This document shows, in pieces, positions 51,096-60,387 of a DNA stretch of 64,000 bases. How positions within the stretch are numbered: position 1 is the first letter of the stretch; each line of letters starts with the position of its first letter. The notes under the pieces are model-generated. The model had not been told where the DNA came from. It saw nothing but the letters and a program-made list of their open reading frames with translations, and did not search any database. Source of the DNA: Chloroflexota bacterium (GTDB lineage Bacteria > Chloroflexota > Limnocylindria > Limnocylindrales > CSP1-4); assembly GCA_004297395.1 (NCBI GenBank), contig SCUO01000049.1, positions 1 through 64,000 of the forward strand, written 5' to 3'. The position numbers were made by a program, and so were the translations under genes.

Positions 51096-52022
51096 TCACG
51101 GCAGGGCCCAAGACCCGCCCGCCAGGGTGATGACGACGTTGCCGACCTTGTGACCAGCCTCCACGTAGCGGTGCGCCTCCTGGATCCGCTCCAGGGGGTA
51201 GGAGCGGTCGATGACCGGCCTGATCGCTCCCTGCTCCAGCAGGCTTGCGATAAGCGCAAGATCGGCGGCGCGTTCGCCGGCTGCGGACCGGACGGAGACG
51301 AACCGACCGCCATCGGCCAGCAGCGCCCTGGCACCCTGCCGTGACATCTTGCCGGCGGCATCGATGACCACGTCGTAGACGGCATCGCCGGCCGCGTAGT
51401 CCCTCCTGGTGTAATCGATGACCGTGGCCGCTCCCAGCGACGCCACAAGCTCGACGTTGGCCGTGCTGCACACCCCCGTGACGACGGCACCGTGATGTCG
51501 CCCGAGCTGTACCGCGAACGTCCCCACGCTGCCGGAGGCACCGTGGACAAGGACGCTGGTGCCGGCGGTGACGCCCGCTTCTCGGAGGAGCCGGAGCGCC
51601 GTCATCGCGCCGACCGGGACCGCTGCCGCGTCCTCGAAGGTGACATTGGGCGGCGTTGCGGTGAGCACGCCGTCCTCCGGTACGCACACGTACTCGGCGT
51701 GTGATCCGCCAGCCAGCCCGGTCGTCGTGCCGAACACGGGATCTCCCGGATGGAAGCGGGTCACCGCTCGGCCCACGGCCTCGACCTCACCCGCGAACTC
51801 GTGCCCCAGGATCCGCTTGCGCTGGAGTCCCATCCCGATCCGCAGCAGGGGCCACATCAGGGCGGGGATGCGCCGGAGCGCAACATCGCCACGCGTGACG
51901 GTCGCCGCCCGAATCCGGACCAGGACCTCGCGGTCCGCCGGGGTCGGTTTGTCCAGCTCCCGAAACTCGAGGACGTCGGCGGATCCCGGCCGTGGCAGGA
52001 CCACCGCCAGCATTCGCGTCAC
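51096..52022 (-). CDS. Zinc-free MDR oxidoreductase (quinone-reductase-like), copy 2 of the operon
   Basis: The 308-residue protein is a medium-chain reductase of the quinone oxidoreductase group: LGHEFAGEVEAVGRAVTRFH, the NADPH loop VLVHGASGSVGTFAVQLGR, and DAAGKMSRQGARALL. The zinc-binding Cys/His set is absent, so it should reduce rather than oxidise substrates. Start ATG 52022 overlaps the ABC ATPase stop. Confidence 0.88.
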   Translation of the reverse strand: MTRMLAVVLPRPGSADVLEFRELDKPTPADREVLVRIRAATVTRGDVALRRIPALMWPLLRIGMGLQRKRILGHEFAGEVEAVGRAVTRFHPGDPVFGTTTGLAGGSHAEYVCVPEDGVLTATPPNVTFEDAAAVPVGAMTALRLLREAGVTAGTSVLVHGASGSVGTFAVQLGRHHGAVVTGVCSTANVELVASLGAATVIDYTRRDYAAGDAVYDVVIDAAGKMSRQGARALLADGGRFVSVRSAAGERAADLALIASLLEQGAIRPVIDRSYPLERIQEAHRYVEAGHKVGNVVITLAGGSWALP

Positions 52023-52735
52023 GCCACGTGGGCCAGGGGCGGGGTGTCCGCGACGAGGCCGTCCTGCATTCGGATGACGCGGTCGGTGGCGTGAGCGACG
52101 CCCGGATCGTGGGTGACGATGACCATCGTCTGCCCGCGCTCCCGGTTGAAGCGTCGGAGGAGGGCCATGACCTCCGCGGATCGGGCCGAGTCGAGGCTGC
52201 CGGTCGGCTCGTCGGCAAGCAGCAGCGTCGGCTCGTTCACGAGGGCCCGAGCGAGGGCGACTCGTTGCTGCTCCCCGCCGGAGAGCTCCATGGGCCGGTG
52301 GGCGGCCCTGGTCTCGAGTCCCACCCAGGAGAGCGCCTCGCTGGCCGAACGTCGCGCGGCGGCGCGGTCCCTGCCGGCGTAGTCCGCGGCCAGCATCACG
52401 TTCTCCAGCGCGGTGAGTGTTGGGACGAGATTGAAGGACTGGAACACGAAGCCCATCCGGCGGGCGCGGATCCGCGTGCGCTCCCCGTCCGACAGGGCCG
52501 TGACGTCCGCGCCGTCGAAGTGGAGCTGCGGCGCCGGACCTCCGTCCGCGTCGGGGGCATGGAGGAGGCCCAGGATGTGCATGAGGGTGCTCTTGCCGGA
52601 GCCGGAGGGACCCATGATGGCGACCATCTCGCCGGCATCTATGGCCACGTCCACGCCGCGCAGGGCGTCGAGGCTGTTGCGCCGGCTCAGGCGGTAGGTC
52701 TTGCGCAGGTTGCGACCTGCCAGCAGTGCGGTCAT
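52019..52735 (-). CDS. ABC transporter ATP-binding protein (MacB/LolD type)
   Basis: The 238-residue protein has Walker [10 protein letters not shown], the Q-loop region, the signature LSGGEQQR and Walker [14 protein letters not shown], followed by the switch His in [11 protein letters not shown]. The MacB/LolD group powers FtsX-type permeases that pull lipids, peptides or lipoproteins out of the membrane. It follows the permease gene by seven bases. Confidence 0.93.
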   Translation of the reverse strand: MTALLAGRNLRKTYRLSRRNSLDALRGVDVAIDAGEMVAIMGPSGSGKSTLMHILGLLHAPDADGGPAPQLHFDGADVTALSDGERTRIRARRMGFVFQSFNLVPTLTALENVMLAADYAGRDRAAARRSASEALSWVGLETRAAHRPMELSGGEQQRVALARALVNEPTLLLADEPTGSLDSARSAEVMALLRRFNRERGQTMVIVTHDPGVAHATDRVIRMQDGLVADTPPLAHVA

Positions 52736-52742
52736 CTCGTCC

Positions 52743-53915
52743 TCACTCGTAGCGCAGCGCGGCGACCGGGTCGAGCCGGGCGGCGTTCCAGGCGGGCACG
52801 ACGCCGGCGGCCATGCCGAGGATCGTGCTGAAGGCGACGGCGAAGAGGGCCGTGCCGGGGGTCAGGTCGAACAGGATCGTTCCCGCGGGGCGGCCTGCCT
52901 CGTTCGCCAGGAGCACGACGATGGCACCCAGGCCGAGGCCGATGACGCCGCCGATGAGCCCGATGAGGGCCGCCTCTGCGACGAGCTCGTGGATGATCCG
53001 GCGACGCGAGCCACCGATGGCCCGCTTGATGCCGATCTCCCGGGTGCGCTCCGTAACGCTCATGGCCATCGTGTTGATGACCGACAGGCCGCCGACCACC
53101 AGGCTGATGACCGCGACCCCGATGATGATGGCGTTGAAGATCAGGGTGGTGGAACCCACCTGCTGGTCGAAGTCGGCGCTCGTCATCGTGGTCACGTGCT
53201 CAACCGTGGCCTCGATGCGGTCCGCGAGCGCGGCGGCGTCCGTACCGTCGTCGGCGTGCACGACGATCTGTGAGGCCACGCCGGACGGCTGCAGCGCCGA
53301 TGCCAGCTGGGGCGGGAGGGTCTCGAGAAACAGCTCCTGGGCGGCGGACAGCGGCACCATCGCGGTCGTGTCCGGCGCGCTCAGGGTCGGTTGCAGGATG
53401 CCCACGACCTCGAACGGCACGCCGCGGAGCAGGGTGTCCTCGCCGATGGCGGCACCCAGCTCCCTTGCCAGGTCGCTGCCCAGGACGGCGACTCGCGATC
53501 CCTCGTCATCGGCAGTCAGGGCGCGCCCAAGCGCGGGCTGCAGCTCGAGGCTCGCCCGACCGTTGTCCGCGCCCGCCACGGCGCCCACGATGATCCTGGG
53601 CATGCTGAAGCCACCGAAGCCGACGTCTTCGTATGGGACCTGCACCTGGGGATCGACGGCGGCCACGCCGCTCAACGCGGAGATCTGGTCTGCGATCGCC
53701 AGATCGATGGGCACGAGGCCGAGGCCGATGCCCGTGCTCGAGCCATCGCTCACGATGACCTTGCCCACGTAGTAGTCGCTGCCGCTGGCGACGAACGAGT
53801 TGATCTTGTTGGCCATGGAGCTGAACACCACCAGCGCCCAGATGCCGATGGTGATACCCAGCACCGTGAGCGAGGTCCGCAGCTTCCGGCGACCCAGCTC
53901 GCGCAGGAGCGTCAC
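52743..53915 (-). CDS. MacB/FtsX-type ABC permease
   Basis: At 390 residues it has one N-terminal helix, a large periplasmic-type domain (MacB_PCD) and three C-terminal helices of the FtsX domain, e.g. IIIGVAVISLVVGGLSVINT. The conserved TERTREIGIKRAIGGSRRRI motif between helices 2 and 3 confirms the family. Mechanotransmission of substrate at the membrane surface is the family's role. It overlaps the MDR upstream by four bases. Confidence 0.92.
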   Translation of the reverse strand: MTLLRELGRRKLRTSLTVLGITIGIWALVVFSSMANKINSFVASGSDYYVGKVIVSDGSSTGIGLGLVPIDLAIADQISALSGVAAVDPQVQVPYEDVGFGGFSMPRIIVGAVAGADNGRASLELQPALGRALTADDEGSRVAVLGSDLARELGAAIGEDTLLRGVPFEVVGILQPTLSAPDTTAMVPLSAAQELFLETLPPQLASALQPSGVASQIVVHADDGTDAAALADRIEATVEHVTTMTSADFDQQVGSTTLIFNAIIIGVAVISLVVGGLSVINTMAMSVTERTREIGIKRAIGGSRRRIIHELVAEAALIGLIGGVIGLGLGAIVVLLANEAGRPAGTILFDLTPGTALFAVAFSTILGMAAGVVPAWNAARLDPVAALRYE

Positions 53916-54949
53916 GCGACACCCCCCGCGGTCAGCGCCGGGACCGCACCGCCGGCGCCAGCCTGGGAGGCGGTGCCAGGCGCCGGCGCCGCAACGGTGA
54001 TCACCACGGTGCCACGGGCGCGGCCCGTGCCGACGTGTCGGAGTGCCGCCGCCGTATCCGACAGCGGGTAGGTGCGGTCGATGACCGGGGTGATCCTGCC
54101 CGCCTCGGCCAGCTCAGCGAGGACTGCCAGGTCCGCGGCGTTCTCGAACTTCACCGAAGGGCGGCCCTGACCGCGGATGAACATCGAGGCGATCGTGGCG
54201 CGGATCAGGCGGCCCATGCCGCCACCCTGGTGGCCGCCACCGTTCGGCAGCAGCACGCCCGTCGGGGTGAGCGCGCGGCGCATCGCGCCGAGGGAGTGGT
54301 TGGCGACGTTGTCGAGGATGAAGTCGTATCGCTCGGTGCCCTTCGTGAAGTCCTGCCTGGTGTAGTCGATGACATGGTCGGCACCGATGGACCTGACCAG
54401 GTCCGCGTTGCGGGTGCTGGTCACGCCGGTGACCTCGGCACCGAATGCCTTGGCGATCTGGACGGCATACGTGCCGACCCCACCCGATGCGCCGTTGACG
54501 AGCACCTTCTGGCCAGGCTTGACCTGACCCTCGTCGCGCAGGAGCTGGAGGGCGGCGGTGGCGGACACGCCCACGGCAGCTGCCTGCTCGAAGGTCAGGT
54601 GCGCCGGCTTGGTCGCCAGGTGATCCTCAGGGGTCGAGGAATACTCCGCAAAGGCGCCCGAGGTCCAGCCGAAGACCTCGTCACCCACCTTGAAGCGCGT
54701 GACGCCACTGCCCACGGCCGCGACGGTGCCGGCGACGTCCGTACCCAGGATGGGTTGCCTGGGGCGGCGCAGGCCCGTCGCCATCCGCATGAGGATTGGG
54801 CGACCGGCCATGACCAGCAGGTCGCCCACGTGGATCGACGCGGCGTGGACGCGAACCAGCACCTCGCCCTCGCCGACGGTCGGCCGTTCGATCTCGCGAA
54901 GCCGGAGGGCATCCTCCGAGCCGTACTGGTCCTGGACGATGGCCTTCAT
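53912..54949 (-). CDS. Zinc-free MDR oxidoreductase (quinone-reductase-like), copy 1 of the operon
   Basis: The 345-residue protein begins MKAIVQDQYGSEDALRLREI, with LGTDVAGTVAAVGSGVTRFK, VLVNGASGGVGTYAVQIAKA and DNVANHSLGAMRRAL. It resembles the downstream copy and lacks zinc-site residues. AGGAG precedes ATG 54949. The last 30 residues after VVITVA are a low-complexity Ala/Gly/Pro tail, unusual for the family. It is the first gene of the operon and is divergent from the LAL regulator. Confidence 0.88.
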   Translation of the reverse strand: MKAIVQDQYGSEDALRLREIERPTVGEGEVLVRVHAASIHVGDLLVMAGRPILMRMATGLRRPRQPILGTDVAGTVAAVGSGVTRFKVGDEVFGWTSGAFAEYSSTPEDHLATKPAHLTFEQAAAVGVSATAALQLLRDEGQVKPGQKVLVNGASGGVGTYAVQIAKAFGAEVTGVTSTRNADLVRSIGADHVIDYTRQDFTKGTERYDFILDNVANHSLGAMRRALTPTGVLLPNGGGHQGGGMGRLIRATIASMFIRGQGRPSVKFENAADLAVLAELAEAGRITPVIDRTYPLSDTAAALRHVGTGRARGTVVITVAAPAPGTASQAGAGGAVPALTAGGVA

Positions 54950-55209
54950 GGGACGCTCCTCTTCCTGGGGTTCGATGGACCTCTCGCGGGACGGGGGCTC
55001 GTCGCCCTGTCGATGCCGCGCGAGCTGGGTCGACCGTAGGGCCGTGCGAACCGAAGGCCAACGGAGCCCGCCCGGCGGCTTGCGCCGTGTCTGCCCCGGA
55101 GCCTGTGCAGGGTCTGCCCGGATGCGGCCGCGTTCGACGGCGGGCGACCCGGGCCACGCGCACCGGCCGTCCGAGCGGCCCGAACATCCGTCATCCAGAA
55201 TCGTCAGCG
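54950..55209. other. Divergent promoter region of the MDR-ABC operon and the LAL gene
   Basis: Contains both start regions but no palindrome or -10 that stands out to the eye. An in-frame extension of the LAL gene into this region (GTG or ATG near 55087) has no family residues and is not used. Confidence 0.4.
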
Positions 55210-57873
55210 ATGTCGGGCTATCTCCTCGAAACCAAGCTGCACGCACCGAAGCCGCGCCCGCGGGTCGTCCAACGAGCGCGGCTGGGGGAGCGCCTGGCGC
55301 GCGGGGCCAGCTCCAAGGTCACGTTGGTCTCGGCACCGCCCGGCTTCGGCAAGTCGACGCTCGTCGCTGAGTGGCTCGGCCAGCAGACGGCAGCCGTGGC
55401 CTGGTTGTCGCTCGACGCGGACGACAACGATCCTGCGCGGTTCTGGCGCTACGTCGCCGCAGCACTGCAGACGGCGCATCCCGAACTCGGCCTCGACGCG
55501 GCGAGGGCGCTCGAACCCCCGGAGCCGCAGATCGACCAGGCGATCCATTCGGTCCTGAACGACCTCGCCAACCTGGAACGGGACGTCGTGCTCGTGCTCG
55601 ACGACTTCCACATGATCGACCGGCGTGACATCGGCGACGAGCTGGCCTACGTGATCGATCGCCTTCCAGCCCATGCGCACCTCGTCATGACCACACGAGC
55701 GGATCCGACGCTGCCGCTCGCCCGGCTCCGTGCCAGGGGCGAGCTCGTCGAGATCCGAGCAGCCGACCTGCGCTTCACGGAGGCGGAAGCCTGGGCCTAC
55801 CTCAACGGCACCATGGGCCTCGACCTGGGCGGCGCCGACGTCGGCACGCTCGAGGCACTGACCGAGGGTTGGATCGCCGCTCTCCAGCTTGCGGCCCTGT
55901 CGATGCAGGGCCGTGCAGATCCGGCCTCGTTCATCGCCTCCTTCGCCGGTGATGACCGATACGTCGTCGACTACCTCGCAGACGAGGTGCTCGCGCGCCA
56001 ACCACCCGACGTTCGGCGCTTCCTGCTCCAGACCTCGATCCTCGATCGGCTCACCGCATCCTTGTGCGACGCCGTCACGGGCGGCGGCGGCAGTCGGGCG
56101 ATGCTCGAGCGGCTCGATCGCGGCAACCTGTTCCTGCTTCCGCTCGACGATCAGCGCCGCTGGTATCGCTACCACAACCTGTTCGCCGACGTGCTCCGGA
56201 CGCACCTGCTCGCGGAGGACCCGGATTCATTGCCCGCCCTCCACCGTCGGGCGAGCGACTGGTTCGAACGCGATGGTGATCGATCGGAGGCGATTCGCCA
56301 CGCCCTGGCCGGGAGCGACTTCATCCGCGCCGCGGACCTCATCGAGCCCGCGATCGCCGACTTCGGCCGGACTCGTGACGAGGTGACCCTCCGGCGATGG
56401 CTGGAGGCCCTTCCGGACGCCGTCGTGAGAGCCCGGCCGCAGCTCGCGACGGCCCTCGCCGGCGCACTGATGCAGACCGGCATGCTCGCCGGGGTAGCCG
56501 ACCTCATTGCGACGGCTGAGGCTGCGCTCGAAGGCCCAGCGGCGGCCACGCACGCGGGGCCGAGCGAGTCCGAGCGCGTCCGCCTGCCCGGGCATCTAGC
56601 GATGCTGCGGGCCGGATATTCGCGGATCACCGGCGACCTGCCCAACACGATCGCCCACGCCCAGCGCGCGCTCAGCGTCGCCGCGCGAGACGACCACCTG
56701 TCCCGGGGCGGGGCAGCCAGCCTTCTCGGACTCGCTCGGTGGGAAACGGGAGACCTCGATCAAGCCCACCGCTCGTTCGCCGCGGGGATGGCCAGCCTCG
56801 AGGCCGGCGGCTACCGATCGGACGTCGTCGGCGGACAGGTGACCCTGGCGGACATCCGAATCGCCCAGGGCCGGCTCGGCGACGCGGTGGACGCGTACCG
56901 GCGCGGCCTCGACCTCGCCGTCGAGGGGGCGGGTCCACCGCTGCGCGGCGCAGCCGACATGCACGTTGGCATGAGCGGCGTCCTCCGAGAACGGAACGAT
57001 CTCGTCGGTGCCCGCGAGCACCTGGCCGCAGGCCGCGCCCTTGGCGAGGCGAACGGGCTGCCGAAGAACCCGTACCGCTCCCGCCTGGCTGAGGCGCGGT
57101 TGTGCCAGGCGGAAGGCGACCTGCGCCTGGCGTTCGATCTGCTCGACGATGCCGAGCGCGTCTTCTTCGCGGACTTCTCGCCGATGGTCGAACCGATCCC
57201 GGCCGTCAGGGCAAGGCTCCTGATCGCCCACGGTCGGCTCGCACCAGCCCGGGAGTGGGCGGATCGTGCTCGTGTCGGGGCGACAGACGACATCTCCTAT
57301 GTCCGCCAGTTCGAGCACGTCACGCTCGCGCGACTGCTGCTGGCGGAGGGCCGCGTCGACGAGGCGGTCCCGTTGATCGACCGACTCGTCGCGGCAGCAC
57401 AGGATCGCGGCTGGGTCGGCGCGGCGATCGACGCCCTGATCGTGCAGGCACTTGCCCGCCAAGCAGGCGGCGATCTGACTGGCGCCGTGGGATCGATGGA
57501 CGCCGCCTTCGAGTTCGCGGCGCCAGAAGGCTACGCCCGGGTCTTCCTCGACGAAGGACCCGCGATGGCACAGCTGCTGACGCTCGCCTCGAAGCGAGGA
57601 ACGCTGCCGTCCTATGCCGGGGAGCTCCTCCGGGCGACCGGACCCCGCGCGGCACGCACCCCAGCCCGACGGGGTCTCATGGAGTCGCTCAGTGAGCGCG
57701 AGCTCGAGGTCCTGCGCCTGCTCCGCAGCGACCTGGACGGGCCCGCGATCGCCAACGAGCTCGTCGTCTCGCTGAACACGCTCCGCACCCACACGAAGAA
57801 CATCTACGGGAAGCTGGGCGTGAGCAGCCGCCGAGCGGCTGTCAGGCGTGCGGAGGAGCTCGACCTCCTCTGA
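55210..57873 (+). CDS. LAL (MalT-like) ATP-binding LuxR family activator
   Basis: The 887-residue protein has Walker A SAPPGFGKST near residues 41-50, Walker B VLVLDDFHMID near 130, and a long helical-repeat sensor region. A LuxR HTH at the C-terminus reads LSERELEVLRLLRSDLDGPA, then LVVSLNTLRTHTKNIYGKL. LAL proteins are ATP-dependent activators triggered by small ligands. ATG 55210 gives the usual start with LLETKLHAPKPRPRVVQR. It may control the divergent MDR-ABC operon or the operon downstream. Confidence 0.93.
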   Translation: MSGYLLETKLHAPKPRPRVVQRARLGERLARGASSKVTLVSAPPGFGKSTLVAEWLGQQTAAVAWLSLDADDNDPARFWRYVAAALQTAHPELGLDAARALEPPEPQIDQAIHSVLNDLANLERDVVLVLDDFHMIDRRDIGDELAYVIDRLPAHAHLVMTTRADPTLPLARLRARGELVEIRAADLRFTEAEAWAYLNGTMGLDLGGADVGTLEALTEGWIAALQLAALSMQGRADPASFIASFAGDDRYVVDYLADEVLARQPPDVRRFLLQTSILDRLTASLCDAVTGGGGSRAMLERLDRGNLFLLPLDDQRRWYRYHNLFADVLRTHLLAEDPDSLPALHRRASDWFERDGDRSEAIRHALAGSDFIRAADLIEPAIADFGRTRDEVTLRRWLEALPDAVVRARPQLATALAGALMQTGMLAGVADLIATAEAALEGPAAATHAGPSESERVRLPGHLAMLRAGYSRITGDLPNTIAHAQRALSVAARDDHLSRGGAASLLGLARWETGDLDQAHRSFAAGMASLEAGGYRSDVVGGQVTLADIRIAQGRLGDAVDAYRRGLDLAVEGAGPPLRGAADMHVGMSGVLRERNDLVGAREHLAAGRALGEANGLPKNPYRSRLAEARLCQAEGDLRLAFDLLDDAERVFFADFSPMVEPIPAVRARLLIAHGRLAPAREWADRARVGATDDISYVRQFEHVTLARLLLAEGRVDEAVPLIDRLVAAAQDRGWVGAAIDALIVQALARQAGGDLTGAVGSMDAAFEFAAPEGYARVFLDEGPAMAQLLTLASKRGTLPSYAGELLRATGPRAARTPARRGLMESLSERELEVLRLLRSDLDGPAIANELVVSLNTLRTHTKNIYGKLGVSSRRAAVRRAEELDLL

Positions 57874-57901
57874 CCCGACACGGCGCGGCGGCGCGCTGAT
57901 G

Positions 57902-57950
57902 AAATCACCACCCGAAATCACCACGTGTGGTGATGCTCGCTCACCACGTC
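57902..57950. promoter_or_regulatory. Cluster of ATCACCAC sites before the small-membrane-protein operon
   Basis: AAATCACCAC is repeated exactly at 57902-57911 and 57915-57924. The second copy is half of a perfect inverted repeat ATCACCAC-GT-GTGGTGAT (57917-57934). A third TCACCACGTC follows at 57941-57950. The cluster lies between the LAL stop and the operon start at 58017, where an activator or repressor of that operon would bind. Confidence 0.7.
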
Positions 57951-58016
57951 GGCACCGAGTCTCCACTCCGTCGAACAGCGCCCGCCCACCCGGCCGGGCA
58001 CCTCGAAAGGAGTGCG

Positions 58017-58289
58017 ATGAACGATCCGAAACCTCGCCTCGGCGGCACGAGCGGATACGAGATCCGGACACAGGGCCGAATCAGCGATCGCTGGTCGCAC
58101 TGGTTCGAGGGCATGACCCTCGTCCATGAAGACGACGGCACGACCCTGATCCGGTGTCCGGATCTCGACCAGGCGGCCCTCCACGGCTTCCTCGCAAGGG
58201 TCCGTGACCTCGGGCTCCCGCTCATCTCCGTCACTCCCATGTCCAGTTCCGAACCCACCCCAGGGAGTTCGCAAGGGAGTCCTCGATGA
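58017..58289 (+). CDS. Small hypothetical protein, first gene of operon
   Basis: The 90-residue protein contains GYEIRTQGRISDRWSHWFEG and LIRCPDLDQAALHGFLARVR, a pattern seen in many small uncharacterised proteins of soil bacteria, often beside transporters or regulators. AAAGGAG gives a good ribosome site before ATG 58017. The stop overlaps the DUF4386 start. Function is unknown. Confidence 0.72.
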   Translation: MNDPKPRLGGTSGYEIRTQGRISDRWSHWFEGMTLVHEDDGTTLIRCPDLDQAALHGFLARVRDLGLPLISVTPMSSSEPTPGSSQGSPR

Positions 58290-59014
58290 CCTCGTTCCGG
58301 AAGACCGCCCTCGTCGGCGGCATCCTCTACCTCATCACCTTCATCGGTTCGATCCCGGCGGCGATCCTCGTCGGCCCGGCAATCAACGACCCGAGCTACG
58401 TAACAGGTGCCGGGGCCGACCAGCAGGTGACCCTCGGGGCCTTGCTCGAGCTCGTCAATGTCTTCGGGCTCATCGGCTGCGGGATCGCCTTCTTCTCGGT
58501 CGTGCGACGCGAGCACGAGGGTCTGGCGATCGGCTACCTCGCGACCCGGCTGTTCGAGGGCGCGATCATCACCGTGGGTGTCGTCAGCCTCCTCGCCATC
58601 GTCACGCTCCGCCAGCACGGGGCGGTCGACGGAAACGCGGAGACCCTCGTCCCCGTCAGCGGCGCGCTCGTCGCGATCCGTTCGTGGGCGATGGTCCTCG
58701 GGCCCAACATGGCGGCCTTCAACGCGCTGATGCTTGCCACGGCGCTCTACCGGGCCAGGCTCGTACCGCGGGCCCTCCCGGCGCTCGGGCTCGTCGGTGC
58801 GCCGATCCTCATCTCCCACGTCGTCCTGTCGATCCTCGGCTTCACACCCGGGACCGTGTTCACGGTGATCGCCGTGATGCCGTTCTTCATCTGGGAGCTC
58901 GTCCTCGGGCTCTGGCTGACGTTCAAGGGCTTCAACGAGTCGGCGCCGATCGCGGTCGCCGAGCGAGCGCGCTTGGCCCCGGCCGGCGCTGTCGCGAAGG
59001 CAGGTGCGGCATGA
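58286..59014 (+). CDS. DUF4386 family membrane protein
   Basis: The 242-residue protein has six or seven helices, starting TALVGGILYLITFIGSIPAA, with LLELVNVFGLIGCGIAFFSV and the family's YLATRLFEGAIITVGVVSLL. DUF4386 members have no assigned function. It overlaps its neighbours on both sides by four bases. A second member is at 61213. Confidence 0.85.
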   Translation: MTSFRKTALVGGILYLITFIGSIPAAILVGPAINDPSYVTGAGADQQVTLGALLELVNVFGLIGCGIAFFSVVRREHEGLAIGYLATRLFEGAIITVGVVSLLAIVTLRQHGAVDGNAETLVPVSGALVAIRSWAMVLGPNMAAFNALMLATALYRARLVPRALPALGLVGAPILISHVVLSILGFTPGTVFTVIAVMPFFIWELVLGLWLTFKGFNESAPIAVAERARLAPAGAVAKAGAA

Positions 59015-59499
59015 CCGCCGCGACCGGCGAGCAGGTCAAGCTGCCTCCCCGACCCCTCATCCGGACCTTCTGGGCGATCCATCGCGGGATCGTCCGGCTG
59101 ACCGGAGGACGCTTCGGCCTCCAGACCCCGAAGCGCGGTGCGAAGTTCGGGATGCTGCGCCTCCACACGGTGGGGCGGCGCTCCGGGCACGAGCGGATCG
59201 CGATGATCGGCTACTACGAGGACGGCCCGAACCTCGTGACCCTGGCGATGAACGGCTGGGGCACGGCCGACCCCGCGTGGTGGCTGAACCTCCAGGCGAA
59301 CCCGATCGCCACGGTCGATCTCCCGGGTGGCAGCCGAGAGGTCCTGGCTCGCGCCGCCTCGGGCGATGAGCGGACACGCCTCTGGCCGACGTTCCGGGAC
59401 TATCCGGGTTGGGGCTCGGACCTCGATGCCGTGGCTGCGCATCGACCGGGCGAGACGGCCATCGTCATCCTCGAGCCGAAGGCTGGGCCGGCCCGGTGA
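59011..59499 (+). CDS. Deazaflavin (F420)-dependent nitroreductase family protein
   Basis: The 162-residue protein is a DDN-type split barrel with LRLHTVGRRSGHERIAMIGY, LVTLAMNGWGTADPAWWLNL and QANPIATVDLPGG. It has no N-terminal membrane helix, unlike the relative at 44929. Homologues use F420H2 to reduce quinones or other electrophiles at the membrane. It lies in the middle of the six-gene operon with overlaps on both sides. Confidence 0.87.
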   Translation: MTAATGEQVKLPPRPLIRTFWAIHRGIVRLTGGRFGLQTPKRGAKFGMLRLHTVGRRSGHERIAMIGYYEDGPNLVTLAMNGWGTADPAWWLNLQANPIATVDLPGGSREVLARAASGDERTRLWPTFRDYPGWGSDLDAVAAHRPGETAIVILEPKAGPAR

Positions 59500-59897
59500 C
59501 GCAGATCACGTCCATCCGGGCGGGCGATGCCAGGATCCCCGCCCCCGTGAAGGTCAAGGAGGGGCGCCGCCTGCGGTGGCGCCACCTCTGGCTCGTGCCC
59601 GGGCTCGCCATCGCGATCTATGCGAACCAGCTCGGCAACGGGAACGGCGTCGGGATCCTGGCCTTGATCGCGTTCGGGATCGCTCCAGACGTGCCGCGGG
59701 TGCTCGGCTCGCGCGGCCAGTCCGTGCACGGGCTGCTGCACCAGCCGGTCGCCCCTGCCATCGCGGTGGCGATCGCGGCGACAGGCGTCGTGCCGATCGC
59801 CTGGCTCGTCGGTGCGCTCGTGTGGTTCAGCCATGTCGTGATCGGCCGGGCGATCGGCGACCTGCCGCGCCAGGTCGCGGGACGAAGCGATGCCTGA
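59496..59897 (+). CDS. DUF4260-like small membrane protein
   Basis: The 133-residue protein has three or four helices, e.g. VGILALIAFGIAPDVPRVLG and PAIAVAIAATGVVPIAWLVG, then WFSHVVIGRAIGDLPRQ. The pattern resembles DUF4260, but the match is by eye. GTG 59496 overlaps the reductase stop, and its own stop overlaps the next gene by eight bases. Confidence 0.65.
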   Translation: MTQITSIRAGDARIPAPVKVKEGRRLRWRHLWLVPGLAIAIYANQLGNGNGVGILALIAFGIAPDVPRVLGSRGQSVHGLLHQPVAPAIAVAIAATGVVPIAWLVGALVWFSHVVIGRAIGDLPRQVAGRSDA

Positions 59898-60387
59898 CGC
59901 ACTCGACCTTGTCGTCCGTGGGATCGTGATGGGCGTCGTGGGCTCAGCGCTGATGGATGTCTGGAGCGCCGCTCTGCGACGCTCCGGCATCACCACGCTT
60001 GACTACCGACTCCTTGGCCGATGGATCGGTCACTTTCCGAAGGGCAAGTTCGTCCACGAGAGCATTGCCTCGTCTACGCCGGTTCCCGCTGAGCGGCCCC
60101 TCGGGTGGTTCGCCCATTACGCGATCGGCGTGACGTTCGCGTTTCTGCTCCTGGCAATCTGGGGCCGTCCGTGGCTCGAGTCGCCTTCGATCGTGCCGGC
60201 GATCGCCGTGGGAGTCGGAACGATCGTCGCCCCGTGGTTCATCATGCAGCCCGCCATGGGCGCCGGGATCGCGGGTGCGAAGACACCGAATCCCGCGGTC
60301 ACGCGGGTACGGAACCTCGGGACCCACCTGGTCTACGGCCTCGGCCTCTATCTGGCGGCCATCCTCATCGCCGTGGTCGCGCGCTAG
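59890..60387 (+). CDS. DUF2938 family membrane protein
   Basis: The 165-residue protein has four helices and the family's GRWIGHFPKGKFVHESI and GWFAHYAIGVTFAFLLLAIW, with PWFIMQPAMGAGIAGAKTPN later. DUF2938 is a membrane protein of unknown function, often beside redox proteins. It is the last clear gene of the operon starting at 58017. Confidence 0.85.
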   Translation: MPDALDLVVRGIVMGVVGSALMDVWSAALRRSGITTLDYRLLGRWIGHFPKGKFVHESIASSTPVPAERPLGWFAHYAIGVTFAFLLLAIWGRPWLESPSIVPAIAVGVGTIVAPWFIMQPAMGAGIAGAKTPNPAVTRVRNLGTHLVYGLGLYLAAILIAVVAR

